DNA of 64,000 bases from Syngnathus acus (Eukaryota; Chordata; Actinopteri; Syngnathiformes; Syngnathidae), in assembly GCF_901709675.1 (NCBI RefSeq), contig NC_051097.1:9402039-9466038 (forward strand), given 5' to 3'. This document shows positions 45,451-59,300 of this stretch, in pieces (positions within the stretch are counted from its first letter, which is position 1; every line of letters starts with the position of its first letter). The position numbers and the translations under genes were made by a program. Below the pieces are notes generated by a model. That model was not told the origin of the DNA. It searched no databases and saw nothing but the letters and a program-made list of their open reading frames with translations.

Positions 45451-48400
45451 TTACATTCATTCCACAAACTGAACCAATTTCCAATTTAGCCTATTACAAT
45501 AGGCCCTTGAATGTATAAAGTGCGTAATCTCCCCGAAATCCTACTTATTTGAATTTTGGTGAGTTCATCACTCCGACAAAAACAACATCTGCCAGTGTGC
45601 TTAAATGCCGTAATGACTGCGGGGGATGAACAACCCCAATCATCTCGGTAATCTCACAGCCCAAAACCACAAATAAAACGGCAAAAAACAGCTTGTTCCT
45701 CTCAACAGCTGCGCGCCACAACTGGCACATTTGAAATGACGCGGTGAAATAAAGTGTATCGAGTCACTCAGGTGATCTTTCATGCATGTCGTCCCGACTC
45801 ATTGGACTGAGAAATTGTGATTGACTCTCCGACACGATTGTTTTACAAATTCGGTCCCAAAACTGTTGAACATTTAATTTAATATATTCTTCTAGCAAAT
45901 TGACTGATTTCCCAAGAACCAATCATTTTATTGTCAATTTATATTAGCATTTTTTTATTTGTTAATTTATATTTGCAAGTATTTCCAACAGATCTGTGAT
46001 TCAATCACAGAAAGATTGTTTTCACATTGGGTGTGTTTTATTGATAGAGAGAAGGCATTTGTGTGTTTTGTTATCAAAGTTGACGAGCTGTAACCTGTCG
46101 CTTTCAAAGACCAATTCAAAGAACACTTTGTGAATATGTTTCCACACACTTAAGTGAGTTGAAATTGTTCTAATCACCAAGGTCAGTCAGGACAGTCTGT
46201 CGCAGCAGGAAGCCTCATTATCATAAGGCATTTATATTTTGAATGTGTTTTGAACGCGAGTGTGATTTAACAAGTTGATTAGAAGGCACAGACACGACCT
46301 GACCTCCAAATTACATCCCATTAGAAATAGATTATGGTGAGTGTTTGTGAATGCTCAACATGCAGCATTAAAGCATACGTCTTTGTCACCAAAAAGAGAA
46401 ATAAATCTAAACCCAGGAGGCCCATTACTGCTCCGGGTTTTCTGTATTGTTTTTCATCCTAGCTCATTCTCAATATAAACGTCCTTAAATTCTTAAATGT
46501 ACAATTTATTTGGCAAGTATTTATTTCTACAGTCTAGAGCATTTTGTCTTTATAATCTAATTATATTTCGTTTCCATTCAAATAAACTCAAACTCCAAAT
46601 GCTAGTGATTTGAAAATGAAGCTTCAAACGTGCTTCATGAACCAGTTGTGACTTCTCTAGATGTCACTCCCAGTTCAACAGCATACTCTATAATACACCT
46701 AAGCAGAAGAAGAAAAGAAAAAAGTTTCAAATGAAACGTCACATGTAAACGTGCCCCAGAAAAAAAACAAAAAAAAACTCAAATCATGTAAACTCAGCCA
46801 ATGCAGCAATTAAATCACTTTAGAATCACGAGGATGAACAAAGGGTTAACAACCTTTCTTCTAACTTGTCTCCACTTTCACAACATTCATCTTCTTTTAG
46901 TGTTCTGTCAATGTCGTCTTGTAAAACAAGACTAACTGTGACAAGTTGTCCTCAATGAGCCAGGTGACATCGTACTGATGAAAAAAAAAAAAAAGAATAG
47001 CAATCAATGACTGGGCTCCGTTAATTAAAAGTGATATGTTGCTGTTCAGAGCATCAAAAATGACAACACACATGCATGCAAACACATTTATAGTCTCAAG
47101 TGAGCCGACAACTAAAATAAACTAACTGCTGCCAGGTGCAAACCTTGTAATTCATGCCATGTGAGGACATTTTAACATCTTATGATGTCAATGTTGAGTC
47201 ATTTACTGGAGATTTTAAGTCGAGACCGGCGCGAGAACATCGCAGAAGAAACCAGAATTTTTCTGTCACCTTAACTTGAAGCCCATTCTTCCAACATTCT
47301 CGATACCGTATTTGACATGGGGACAATGACGACACAGCAAATAATTCGCGTTATTGATTGACAATGTAAAAATGCATACAGATCATGTGTGGTATTGGAA
47401 ATCACCCCAGAATGACACTAAGGTTGAAAATGTGCAGAAAGACCCGGTTAAGTCGAGATAGTCCGTCCGGTACTTATTCCATCATGACCCGTAACTTTAT
47501 TAGTCTTAATCCCTCTCAATTCCATTTCTCACTGGATTTCATACGTTCATGCAAATCTGAGAAGGATGCCGCTGTATTACACTAAAGACCGTTAACGCCG
47601 GCCAATCACATGCTCCGCTGGCTAAAGAAGCAGGTAGACTGACGCTATGTGAGGAAAAAGTGGGGCAATGGAAGTTGAGTGCGACAGATGTGGAAATATT
47701 TTTACGCGGTGCTCAATGTGCTCGGGAAAATTGCCTTGTAAACTTTCTTTTTTTTTTTTTAAGAACTCTCTCAGTAAGTCATTAAAAACGTCACTTTCCA
47801 CCCGCCACACAAGCTGCGATTTAACAAGCCATTTTGAGGACACAGTATGACATCAACTCTCGTAATTGACTACAAGTGCGACGCATTTGTATGGAACGTG
47901 CGGCTCCGAGAAGAAGGGCGAAAATATTTGAAAGTGCCGGAGATGAATACAAATGTGGACGAGGCAAGGTGTGAAATGTGTCGCCTCGACGCAGGTGCGG
48001 CTCGGCTATGGGTCACGTTTCGATAGCTTTAGGTCACTCGACAAGGGCCTACAATTGTAATTTGAAAATATTCATTACAACAGTAACAGGTGATACATTT
48101 ACAAAATCAATTTTTTTGGGGTACAATTTTCCATAGAGTTGGATTTCTTGAACCAGTGTATGTATTTTTAACACTTTTATACTGCAGCACTTTCTCCACA
48201 TAACAGCACTTAGCTCAGAGTTTCACTTTTGTGCTTTGACAGTCCATCCGTTAAGATAACTGGCATTTAAGTCCTGAGCTGCCGTGCTGTACCGCTCGCT
48301 GATGGATACACGCATCATCTGTCAATATGAGTCGCGTTCACTTTCGGTGACTGACAGTATTTGGGGAGTTTAGAAGGGAGAGGGAAGATGTTGTTGCAAT

Positions 48401-48765
48401 ATGAGGCAGTTGAAACGGTCCAATATTGTCGCATTGGCTTTTTGCGTTTTCCTTTAGGATTAAAAATACCGCAGGAGCGACCGTGATGGCACATCAGGGC
48501 AGTAAGACGTCACCTTCATCTTAACACTGGATTGTAAGCTGTCATCCGTGAGGCTTTGTGAGACGTGTTTGTTTTGAATGTAGTTCATTTAACACATACC
48601 GTCGCATTAAACGCCGTCTTCAGAAAATCCTCTTTGATTATTTTTCACGGTTTACGTACCCGGGGGTCAAATCGAACTTGCAGCACATCGGCCGCTGTGA
48701 TATATCTTAAGCGACAAAATAACATTTGCAATAGAGTTTCGTAAGATGTTATGATTAAGGAGAAT
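45451..48765. other. Gene desert segment
   Basis: No gene recognised. There is one MITE end (copy F, 46602-46680), A and T tracts near 46980-46994 and 47748-47761, and otherwise unassigned DNA. Confidence 0.45.
46602..46680 (+). mobile_element. MITE end fragment (copy F)
   Basis: GTGATTTGAAAATGAAGC, GCTTCATGAACCAGTTG and CTCTAGATGTCACTCCC match one end of the six-copy family. Confidence 0.6.
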
Positions 48766-48845
48766 AGAATAGAATGCCCTTTATTGTTATTTTACAACTT
48801 AGTTGTACAACGAAATTCGGATAGCTGCGCCCTTCCTAGTGCAAA
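48762..48845 (-). mobile_element. 3' end of a retroposon (LINE or SINE), minus orientation
   Basis: Read on the minus strand the sequence contains AATTTCGTTGTACAAC, then AACAATAAAGGGCATTC, and ends in ATTCT repeats. That layout (TTTCGTTGTAC then ACAATAAAG then a short tandem tail) is common at 3' ends of fish retroposons. The upstream body is too short or too decayed to classify. Confidence 0.45.
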
Positions 48846-48936
48846 CATACAAAATTTAAGAAAGTATAAAAGGAAGTCTGAGAATAAAAGTGAAAGATCT
48901 TATTTACAGTATAGCTATTAGTCTAAGAATGAAGAG

Positions 48937-49020
48937 AGTACCGATACCAGGTATCCGATATCGACCTTATTTTAAGGTATCGGGTGCTTGTGGAGGTTGC
49001 CGATACCAGCTACCAATACT
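48937..49020. repeat. GTATCGGTA/CCGATACC repeat fragment
   Basis: Several copies of TACCGATACC, GGTATCCGATATCG and GGTATCGG lie close together, with the same core as at 1683-1728. It directly follows the retroposon tail. Family unknown. Confidence 0.35.
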
Positions 49021-52000
49021 TAAGTCAACCTTAACATTTTTTGTCATTGTGTTAAATGAAATTTTACATATCAAAGCAACTAGCGGTACCGCTACTTACT
49101 AGCGTACGTACCATATTCCTACGAAGCTGCAAAAACACTCGAGTGCATTTGCCAAACCATACACAACCCCTTCTGTTCTATCCATATATTTAGTATTCTA
49201 GGGAGACAAATGAGTTATAGGAGTAATGTGTGTCCGCCGGTCAAATTAAATTAATGTTTTGCTGGAGAAGCGTTATCAAGCTCATTATATTGAGCGACAC
49301 GCATGCGAGAGCGGCCGTGTTTTCCGCCGTTCATGAATGGATGTGACGCGCTTACATAAGCACGTGTCCTTCATTTGAGAAACGATGCTAGCAAACATAA
49401 CCCGCCTGGTAATTAATTCTTTTCCGGTGGACTCTCTCTTGTAAAGGTTTGATACAGATCTTGTACGCTGTATTCACAAATGTTTGTTAGCTTTTTGACG
49501 AAGCCACCACAGCTTGCCTAATTACTTCGTCCACATTTGGATATTTGAAATCAAATTAAAATCCAAGTACACAAGGACACATTCAACACACCACAAAGAG
49601 AACCCAAAAACAAGTTAACGCTAGCTTTTAATTACACTTTGACTGTACCGAGCGTGTGATCGCCCTCAAAGCACCTTTTTGCTGTGCCTTCAATTAAATC
49701 GAATAATTTATTCAGTGGCTCAACTGAGCACACTCATGCTACCACTGGTCATCATTAAAATGCATCATTAGAAGTTGAGCAGAGGAAAAGCTAAAAGACT
49801 TGTGGGTTCTAACCGACTGGTTGATCTGCGTACAGAAATTTTCACTGCCGCACATTTTAAGAGATTACATGCTGAGTTTGAATGCTAGCATTATAGCAAG
49901 ATGGCAACCACAATATAAAAATACAAAATGATGATGTAAATTTGGCCCATGTGTCCAGATCTTAAGCTGTAGTTGATTTCGAATAAGAAATAATGCAATA
50001 AAATATGCTATCATCTGTTAAGCTAACATAAACAAAATATTAACCTGCTAGCACATGGCAGGACATCAAATAATGACACGGCGATAAAAAAAATACTAAA
50101 AGACAATGGGGTCATGAGTTTGTTCTGTATCTATTATCATATAGTGATTTTTAATTCCCCGGCGTTGTTTCGCTGACCGATTTATCAACGTGATGACAAA
50201 GTACGAATGCGTGCGTAATCTGTCTTTGTGAGAGCCTGGCGATGAGAAGTCTTAATAGAGCAATAATCTCTAATTGCCTGCAATTACTTTTAAGATAATA
50301 GCATTGCGCGACTCTCGGAAAGACAAGGCCGGATGATTTGTAAGCAAGGTTTTTAATTTTGGAGCCAATTTATGGAAAAGGGAAAAAAAAAATACAGATG
50401 AGGAAGTAGAACAGCGGACATAGAAAGCAATTATTTACAGAGAGCTGAATCGTAATTGGAAAGCAAGCATGGAGTGTAAACGGAAGTTAACACAAACCCA
50501 ATCTTGTGGGTAAATACGTTTCTCGAAATGTTGGCAAGAACAAAAACCGTGACCCCGCCCCCCCACCTAACCCCTTGTGTGACCTCATACACGTCAAGCA
50601 GAATCCTCATCATGCCTCGGATACTGCCTCATAATGAATATCAACGACCCGACCTTCATAATCAATATACTGTACCGTTAGTTATTGATTCCGTACGATT
50701 CTTGTACATGATACATGGTTGTGTTGATTTGATCTATCCTTGTGTATCCTTGACGCACAACATTCCTAACCACAAATCCGCATTCAGAAGTGACTAAAGT
50801 GACTCGCATGTGCTCACAAGGTTCATTTTTTTCGAGGACAAAAGCATTTCCAGATCAATTATGACTTTTTTGACCCGAGGGACTCTTTTGTTACAAAAAA
50901 GAATCACATTCCCTTCTCAGGCTAACTTTTAATTAGATTTTTGTATTTTTATTGTTGTTATTATTCATGGTCGGATGGAATAGACTTCAGGGAGTCATTT
51001 TAATCACATATTCCGCCTGTCTTTTTTTATTCTTGTATTCTCATTCAAGGTCTAATTGCAGGTTTAGGTTATCGTGCAATTGTAATTTATTTAATTTGAA
51101 ACATAATCTCAGTCTACAAATCATAACTTTGTCTGATATTGGAGTTATTATGGACGCAGGGTGAAAAAGTCGACCCGGAGTACTTTTTTGCCCCATGGGA
51201 TGTTTTGACCAACAAGCACAAGATGTGATGAAATCTGTTTTCAGTTTTTCCTTGGAGGACTGCTGTCCTTCCACAAAGACTGAATATGAAATATGTATGC
51301 TCGTGGCATTCAGACAATGCCCAGGGCAAGGAATGGCCATGATTTCACTTAAATATGTGTCTCCCTCCAAAGTTCTCAAGGGCTAAAGGAGAGAAAACAG
51401 TTGGTTGAATGTTTTATAATGACAGTTAGCATGCTTGTTAGCACCGTGACTGGCTAATTAACCAAGTTGGATGGGGTTACTGGTGCTAATTGTTTAAAAC
51501 AGTTGAAAAAAGTGGCAAGAAATACTCGGTTTTAGGTCGTGAGAAATTTCATGTTGAAACCGCACGGTTGATGTGTTTTTAATACTGACTCTTTTTTTTT
51601 TTTTACCCCCATTATCCTTATTTTTACTGCTTTACACGCCTGAATAAGTCTTTCACCCAAAACATCAAATGATATATTTATTTATTTGTTATCATAATTA
51701 TTTTTTCTTACTCCAAAAAAAACGGAGTAAAAACACTGGGGTGAACATGAATCAAACAACACAACTAATGGATCTCAACTAATCATATTCATGTGTCGAT
51801 GCTCTGTTTTGTTCCATCCCCAGACTTTCATCTCTGTGAGCACTTTTCTGTTTTTATGAACTTGTTTTTTCCTCTTAAGACACCTTTCGAATTTTCAGAT
51901 GTGGCACCACAGGAAGATTCAATCTTGTGGGTGTTGCTTTTAACTGCAAAAAAACAACATCATCAAAAAAAAAAAAAAAAACAGTACAGAAAACAGTGTT

Positions 52001-55000
52001 ATATTGATTTCTTCATTTTTTTCAACTTGATTTTCATCCACATTAAATTATAAATCAAGACAATTGCACTTTGTAACCCTTCTAATCACCATAGATTGTG
52101 TTTTATCGAGATGACGAGCTGTTTAACCCCCCCACCCCAAAAAAAAAAAAAATTAAATCCTCTAAAATATGCCCGCTCATGTCCTATTAACCATCCTGGC
52201 ATTGTCGTGCCGTCTTCCAGCGAATCCAAAGCATCACGCCTCTCTAGTAGCTCACAAACACACACGGCGGCCTTGGATGAACCCCCTCCCCTGTTGCTCG
52301 TCCCTGGCCTGAAGCTGACTCTGTTTATTTATTGATTACTACGCCTCGCCATGGAATCTATGCAAGGGTACAACACAGCAGGCTTCTCTTGCCTTTTAGA
52401 TCCACGCACATCAGTGCTTAAAGTTTAAGGCAATTAATATATTATCGGCCTTGATGTAATCTTGGCACTGGAATGACTTTTGTTCTTGTCTTGAAGTGTC
52501 ACTGAGTCATCATCATTTATTTGTGCTTTATTATAGGCTCTGCTAAATCCATAGCAAAAGAGATGACTGTTATTCCGCGTGGCTTTTTCAAATCTTTTCA
52601 GTCTGGCTGTAAAGTGTCAGGTGCGTGCGGGAAAAACCAGAGTGAGTCAACAAAGTAGTTTTAGAGATTTTACTGAACAAAAAAAAAGCAGCCTGCCAAC
52701 GTGAATGTATAGAGGAAAAAAATTGACATGACAAAAAGGTCGACATGACAAGAGAAGAAAAATCATAACAGCAAATACTAAACCGAGTGCCGAGGAAAAC
52801 GAACATCAGAAAATCACAGTGGTACTTACTGGTGAGAAAAAAAACATAAAAATGAAGAAGCACAAAAGAAAACACAACGCTGTGGCAATGACAACAAACA
52901 GACAACAATAACTCGGCAGTTTTCGTCTGACCTTCATACGTTGCTGATGATGACCAGCAGGTTCAACTCAGGAGACTCCGACCACCATAAACTAGGTCAA
53001 CTATCGATAACCCAAACATTTAAAAATGTCGTAATCATCATGACTCTTGTAGTATATTCCGCATTCCGGGTTTGTTCTGCCAATTTTGACTCTTCTCCTT
53101 GCTGAAGGATTAATTAATGTATTAATTAATTCCAAAACAAAGTCTGCTGAGGGTGGAAAACTAATATTAATTTTATTTCATAGCTTTTTCTGAAGGCAGT
53201 GCAAAAGAGATATGGCCTCATTAGCCTATCCAGTGACCTCCTAACCTCTTGATTTGCGTCGTTTTCCTTTCAGTGAGCAAACTCTGGATTGTGGGACGTT
53301 TCAAACGTAATTGGTTGAATACAGAACAAATAATGTCACTGAGTGTCCACCCGAATGGTTTGCATCAATAAATCATCACATCCCGCGGTTGTACACAGAA
53401 TTCGTCAGATGTGTCGCTTTTGCTTAGTCACGCTTGACCTTGCAAATTTATTCAACTTGAATTTGACTTGAGTTAACAAACAAATAATCTGTGAAAAATC
53501 CCGCATTATTCTCATTAGTTAACAAACTATTTGCGACTTGCCTCCACTACTTCTATTTATTTTATTTCATGTGAATTTCATTTTAATCTTGTTACTCTAA
53601 CCTTGACTACTTTTACTGGTTACCATTTTTTTTTTACTGGGGGCAGCAAGAAAAATGTGTTTTGCCTTGACCCAGAACCGCGCTTACATCAATGAGTAGC
53701 GATAATTCTTCCGACTTTTCTTTCTCTATTTATATTGAGCAAAAACAGTTTGTAAAATAATGTTTGACTTCTAACACATCAGTGAAATTGTAACATTCTG
53801 ACTCAATCTGACCTTGGCTCACATTGCAGGCCTGCTCGCTTATTATTTATTTATCTCAATACATCATTTTTATGTCTTCGGAAAGAACCTCCCTTCCTGT
53901 CTCTTTCACTTTTTTGGACTTCAACCGGCTCCCTTGATGCTGCTGAAATTATTTTTGAAATCTCTATTTCTGTAACCGGCTTTACTTTTTAAGACTTAAT
54001 TGAACGTGACATGTAAGCAAAGCTGACTCCCTACGGTTAAAGAGTTCAAAGGTCATAGGCAGTGTAGTTATTACAAATTGCAGGATGTGTATGGAAAAAA
54101 ATAAAGCTTATGTTCAGACTTTCGGATTTTCTTCATGTAAGCAAACGTTTATCGTTGCCGAATCCGCCTCAAATTGCGGCGATGCATCTTGCGATTTAGG
54201 AGTCCCCCCTGGTCGTTCCCATAGCTCAGGCAGTGAGGTCCTTTGCTGTATCAATTATGCCTCAAGTCGCTCCAGGGAAGACTTTGATAGACTGCGCATT
54301 GCATAATGACTCCCTCGTCGGTAGCTCCTGTAGCATTCTGTGCGTGCTTGTACATATATTCGGGAATATGTTTCCCAATAGTCTGTACACGGAGGGTAAA
54401 AAGATGTCACATTAGTTTTACCACTTTGTGGCTTCCAAATGGAGCGCAATGAATTCTGACATTTACTCGTGACAATCCTCTTAGAGAAAGATCTCGAGAG
54501 AGAGAGAGAGAGAGACATAGATGTAGGGATATAGAACAAGGGGAAAGGTGATGGGAATAAAAATATATATTATGAAGCAAGCCTGCTTTTTTTATGTAAT
54601 AACAACAAAAAATGAAAGCGGGAGCTTTTTTCGTAAAGCGAGTAAAAAGAATAGCATTACATTTGACGCCATTTCTGTTTTCACTGACTGGCAATTTCTG
54701 ATTTGGCCTTTTAGTTTTTTTTTTTTATTCTCATCATAAAACACGTGCTATTTGAAAGGCAAATTGAAAGGGTAACAATGTGACATTTGGGATGCGATCA
54801 TAAAGACTGGAAATGAGTCGAATCCAAAACGAGCACACATTCTCGTGTACATACTCTCATTGACTTGAGCCCACGGAATGACAAAAACGTGTGTGTGTGT
54901 GTGTGTATGTGTGTGTGTTTCGTCCCCGAGAGCACAAACAGAAAATAAGTCTTCATTATACTTTGCTTCTTCTTTCTCACGCCAGCCGCTTCTGTGGCCA

Positions 55001-55500
55001 GTTCAATATACATTCTTTCATTTCTTTTATTAAACATCATATCTGAAAGTAATAAGCATAGAGTCTGATGGGAGACAAAAATATCTTCAGGTGGAGTGGG
55101 AGAGCACAGGTTTAGATGAGAAAAAAAATGACAAGGGACGCTTGATTTGACTTTTTGAGGTTCGCATAGCCAATCGTCAATTTTTGAATCATCACGCAGA
55201 ATTGTAGTAAATGCTTTGGACGGCTCCCGCCACAAATACTTTCACCCCGCTTGGCTTCGTTGGAGATTGACGGGGAGCTTTGCATTGAGTGGTATTAACG
55301 ACAGATAGAGAAAAAAGACTCAAGTGGTGAGTGAGATGGACCGCTGAGAAAAAAAAAAGCGACATCAAAACGGCCACAATTTATATCTGTGCAATAAACG
55401 CGAGCGGGTACTTTGCCGAAGCGTTTGTATTTATGTTCAACCCGGGGTTATTCGACGCACAAAAGTGTCAATGTAACACATTCTTACAAACGTTTACTTT
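49021..55500. other. Gene desert segment
   Basis: No recognisable gene. Features are scattered homopolymers (for example 51591-51604, 51966-51981 and 52138-52152), a GA run at 54497-54514 and a TG run at 54889-54918. Short open frames on both strands show no family signature. Confidence 0.45.
54889..54918. repeat. (TG)n microsatellite
   Basis: A GTGTGT run interrupted once by AT. Confidence 0.85.
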
Positions 55501-55512
55501 TGCATTGAAATA

Positions 55513-55629
55513 ACACAATTTGTAATTTTAGTCATGACACAAAGTCGATGAAAAATCTGTCTTCGCGGGCCACATATGATGATAAGACGGGCCGCATCCG
55601 GCCCCCGGGTCTTGAGTTTGACACCGATG
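55513..55629 (+). mobile_element. Right-end fragment of the hAT-type element
   Basis: This matches the last third of the element at 32655-32945. Shared words include GTCTTCGCGGGCCACAT, CCGGCCCCCGGG and CTTGAGTTTGACACC. The left part is absent. Confidence 0.7.
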
Positions 55630-56260
55630 CTATCGAGTGACGGCAATAACTTTTCCGTAGTGGGCCCCTTAGGAGTATGGAAAGAAACGAGGCATGAAAA
55701 AGTAGCTTGGGAATTATGACGTGTCAGGAGTATGCTTTTCTTTTCTTCAAGAAAGATACCGAGGAGCCGTAATGAGTGGAAAGACTTGAGATGACTAAAG
55801 TTACACAGAAAAAAGGGATGATGACTTTGAAATGTTCTCACCTATTAAAATATTGCCTCAAATTTCTCTCTCTCTCCATTTTCCAGCTCAATTGCACTTG
55901 ATGCGTCTCCCCTTTCGCCTTAAATGAGTGAGACGAGTATGAGGGGAGAAATGAGGTGTGGAAGACAGCTCTTTAACTAGCCAGGTCTAATCTGATTTAA
56001 TGGACTGATTAACTGACCGGTTGACTAACTCGCAGTTCACTCGCAATTTCCTCAGGGAACAATAAAATACTACATCCAGCTATCCTTTGCTTGAATAACA
56101 CCATTTTGAACTGATTTACTTTCTGGCAGCTGATTGCAAAAAAAATAAAAATAGGACAAAGGAAGTGCTGATCTAAGTCTAAGACCTAATTTGATGTCAT
56201 AATCATATTTAGTTTGGATTAAACAACTGTTGTTTAGTCTGAACTGTTGCTATTTGTATT

Positions 56261-56351
56261 ATTAAAAATATATATCATAAATTTATATTAAAAATGTATA
56301 AGTATATTAAAAAAATATATACAATAAAATATATATGTATATATATATATT
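56261..56351. repeat. AT-rich simple repeat
   Basis: TATATA runs with short interruptions. Confidence 0.8.
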
Positions 56352-59300
56352 AGGGTATATTCAGGACACTACAGTGCTGTACTGACGTCTCCACATGCAT
56401 CCCATGTTTTATTCAATTATATGGCGTTCTCCTTGCGACTCCTCACTCACCCATAATCCTCTTCTCTCCTGGTCAACCCACTTCCCTTTGACCTCGACAT
56501 CGCAACCTCCCGTGAAGAGAACAATGCCCCTTCCTCCACAGTTTTTCTTACTCCTGACTGCTTCCCCTCGGTGGAATTTTATTCCTTTATCCCAGGTGAC
56601 ATTTCTCTCCTCATTCTTTATACATGTGTCAACGACTCTGCTCCCTTGACATTTGTAATCTCCCTCTCTTCGCCTCTTTTCATGAATAATCCACCCTTTT
56701 CAACTGTCATCATTTGATTTTTTTTCTCCCAACTCATATTCACTTGGATTTCCTTTTGCTTTTGCTTCAGGTGACATTTCCTGAGCAAAGTTCATAAAAA
56801 AAAAAAGACGTGATGCTGTTTTTTAAGGCATCGCTTGTTCTTAAATATGTTACCTCCTTGTTCACCATGCTGGAAGGAAAAAAAAAAGCTTTATCCCGTC
56901 ATATTAATCACCGAACCTGTAGATTTTTCATCAGTGCTTGTTATGTTTTGCTGTACAAGGAGCCAATTATGCGCAGATAAGAGAAAATTATATTCAGTCT
57001 CTGAGGAGAGAAGAGGGCACTGCTCATTCACAGCAGCCTCGTATCCTCAATTATACGTTGATTATCTATCTGCAAAGATCGCTTCTGAGTGTGCTCACCG
57101 ATAATTAGACCAAAGAAATCTTTCTTTGAATTCTTTAATTAGCTTTCCACCATGATTTTGGGTGGGGGGGAGTTGCCTGCTCTCTTTTGTCTTTCCCCTT
57201 CCTTCACTAAAACGTTTGCCCCTTTTTTGCTTCACTAACCTCCTGACAGTTAAGCAGTTTTAAATCGATACTCTGTTTATTTGAGCTCTCAGCAGGTTCC
57301 ACCGGTTCCCCCCCGCACGCAGGTTGTAAATTTTCTCCCTTCAAAGTGATAAGCTATATTAGCTCACAGCACCCAAAGACCAAAGTTGGGAGACTGATTG
57401 GTCTGTAGCCGCATATTTGTGGTTAATTGGCTGCCCTCTGTGAGAGATTGGAGAGGCTCGCTAATTCATTAAGAGGCAGGAGATCGCCACAACCGCAGTC
57501 AACCAGTGCCCATTTTAGTTGTGTTTAATTTGGACTTGCCGGATAATTTCAGACTAACAACAGTGGCTTTGACACATAGAGAATTTTTAGATTTTCTTTA
57601 TATATAATAGAATTATATTTTTGTATTTATATCTGTTTGCTGCAAGTATAAACATTGAAACGTCTTGTCATGTATTTTGTTTTTCGGCAGTATACCCGAA
57701 AAAGAACTAATAATGATGATTACACAGCAAGCATATGGCTCGGAACAGAAGTGCTAATTATTCCCATGCTGCTACCTCAATGCGATCGAATGAGCCTTCC
57801 TTTTTTTTTTTCAGGGGCGTTCGAAATGCAAAATAGTTCCCACCTGTCGCCATTCTAGACACGTTTCCCAGTGGAGAGTTTTAATCTTCTTTATACACCT
57901 TCTACACCTCATGCCGCCTACATTCAAGGAAAAATATTTCGTAAAATACTTATTAGCTGGTGGAAGTGTTTTTATGGTTGGGTTTCTTTTGAAATTTCAA
58001 AAACACCGTGATTATTTGGTGTCATTTCGGGGAGGACGGGGGTGTTTGCCATAAAATAAATAAATGAATAAAACTCCACACGTGAACATTGCAGCATGTT
58101 TCAGGGTCAACCAGTCCTTTCTGGTGATGAGCGCAGACTGGGCCAGAGGTGATCTGTAATTTAGTGGAACGACATATTTTGAGGTGTCATTATCATTCAT
58201 TCGACTTGATTATTACTACCGTGATTAATGGGGCAATCTGTGCCACCGACCCGACTCAATTCATTACGCCGTCTTATTAATGAGCGAGAAAATTAAAATG
58301 TATAATTAAACCACAGTCGCCGCATCATAGTTTTACACTGTGCAATTTGTTTCTGGACAATAAAACCCCATTTGGATCACATTAATGTTGAGACTACAGT
58401 ATATCATACCTCGAAAAAAAGAAGATATTGAAAAATTACATAACTTTTTATGGATGGTTTGCTTACTTAATGTTTGACTTAAAGAGGTTCATAATCAAAC
58501 ACAGATGCATCTTGGGGAAATAATTAAAAATGCCAAAACAGTGTTTACCTGAATATCAAAAACTACTGGACAAACAGATTCATTGATGAATTGGAAAAAA
58601 ATAGAAAAAAAAAAATCCTGCAGGCATTTAAATGTGCACATTTTAATAAGGGATTCCTTTGGGATTTTTTGGACGTCTATTCTCGTCATTGGGAGTGAAT
58701 GACTTCATAGCCGTCGCTCACCTTAAAACGATGTTTCCCAATCTAAACATTTATTAGCTACCACCGCGTACCGAAGTTTTCTATAGTCATCAAAGGTACA
58801 ACAGAGTACACACAGAAACAGCACAAGTAATTATTTAACAGCACCAAACAACTTCATCATATCATACCCGAACGAGCACATAAACAAAGCAAGTTAATTA
58901 AGTTCCTATTTGTGATGATACCCAGTTATATCACCATATAGCAGTCATCAAGTACCAAGCCAGCACTAAAGCTTCTTAATTAGGATAGCAGTAGCAGCAA
59001 TATTTTTTTTTTGCTATCACAGCCTTTCAGACCCTCCATTACCACAATCATTTGCATACTTTTGCCTTGATTACATAATGTGGAGATGTAAGCCGTTGCC
59101 TGTGGCATCATCTCTAAGTGCCAAGAAGCAATTATTCAAATGGTTCAACTAATGCTGTTCACCTTCAGTCAGTTGTTTGTTAAACTACTGATTTTTTTAT
59201 TTATTTATTTATTTTTCTTTAATTTAGAGTACACACTTTTGAAGCTCGATAAATGCTCGATAAACCCTTTTTTCCATTTGTCAGTCTCAATCCTTTCAAG

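Noticed and set aside
54798-55235. 145-codon minus frame with His-Thr repeats
   Set aside because: Part of it is a translated TG/CA microsatellite and nothing resembles a known family.
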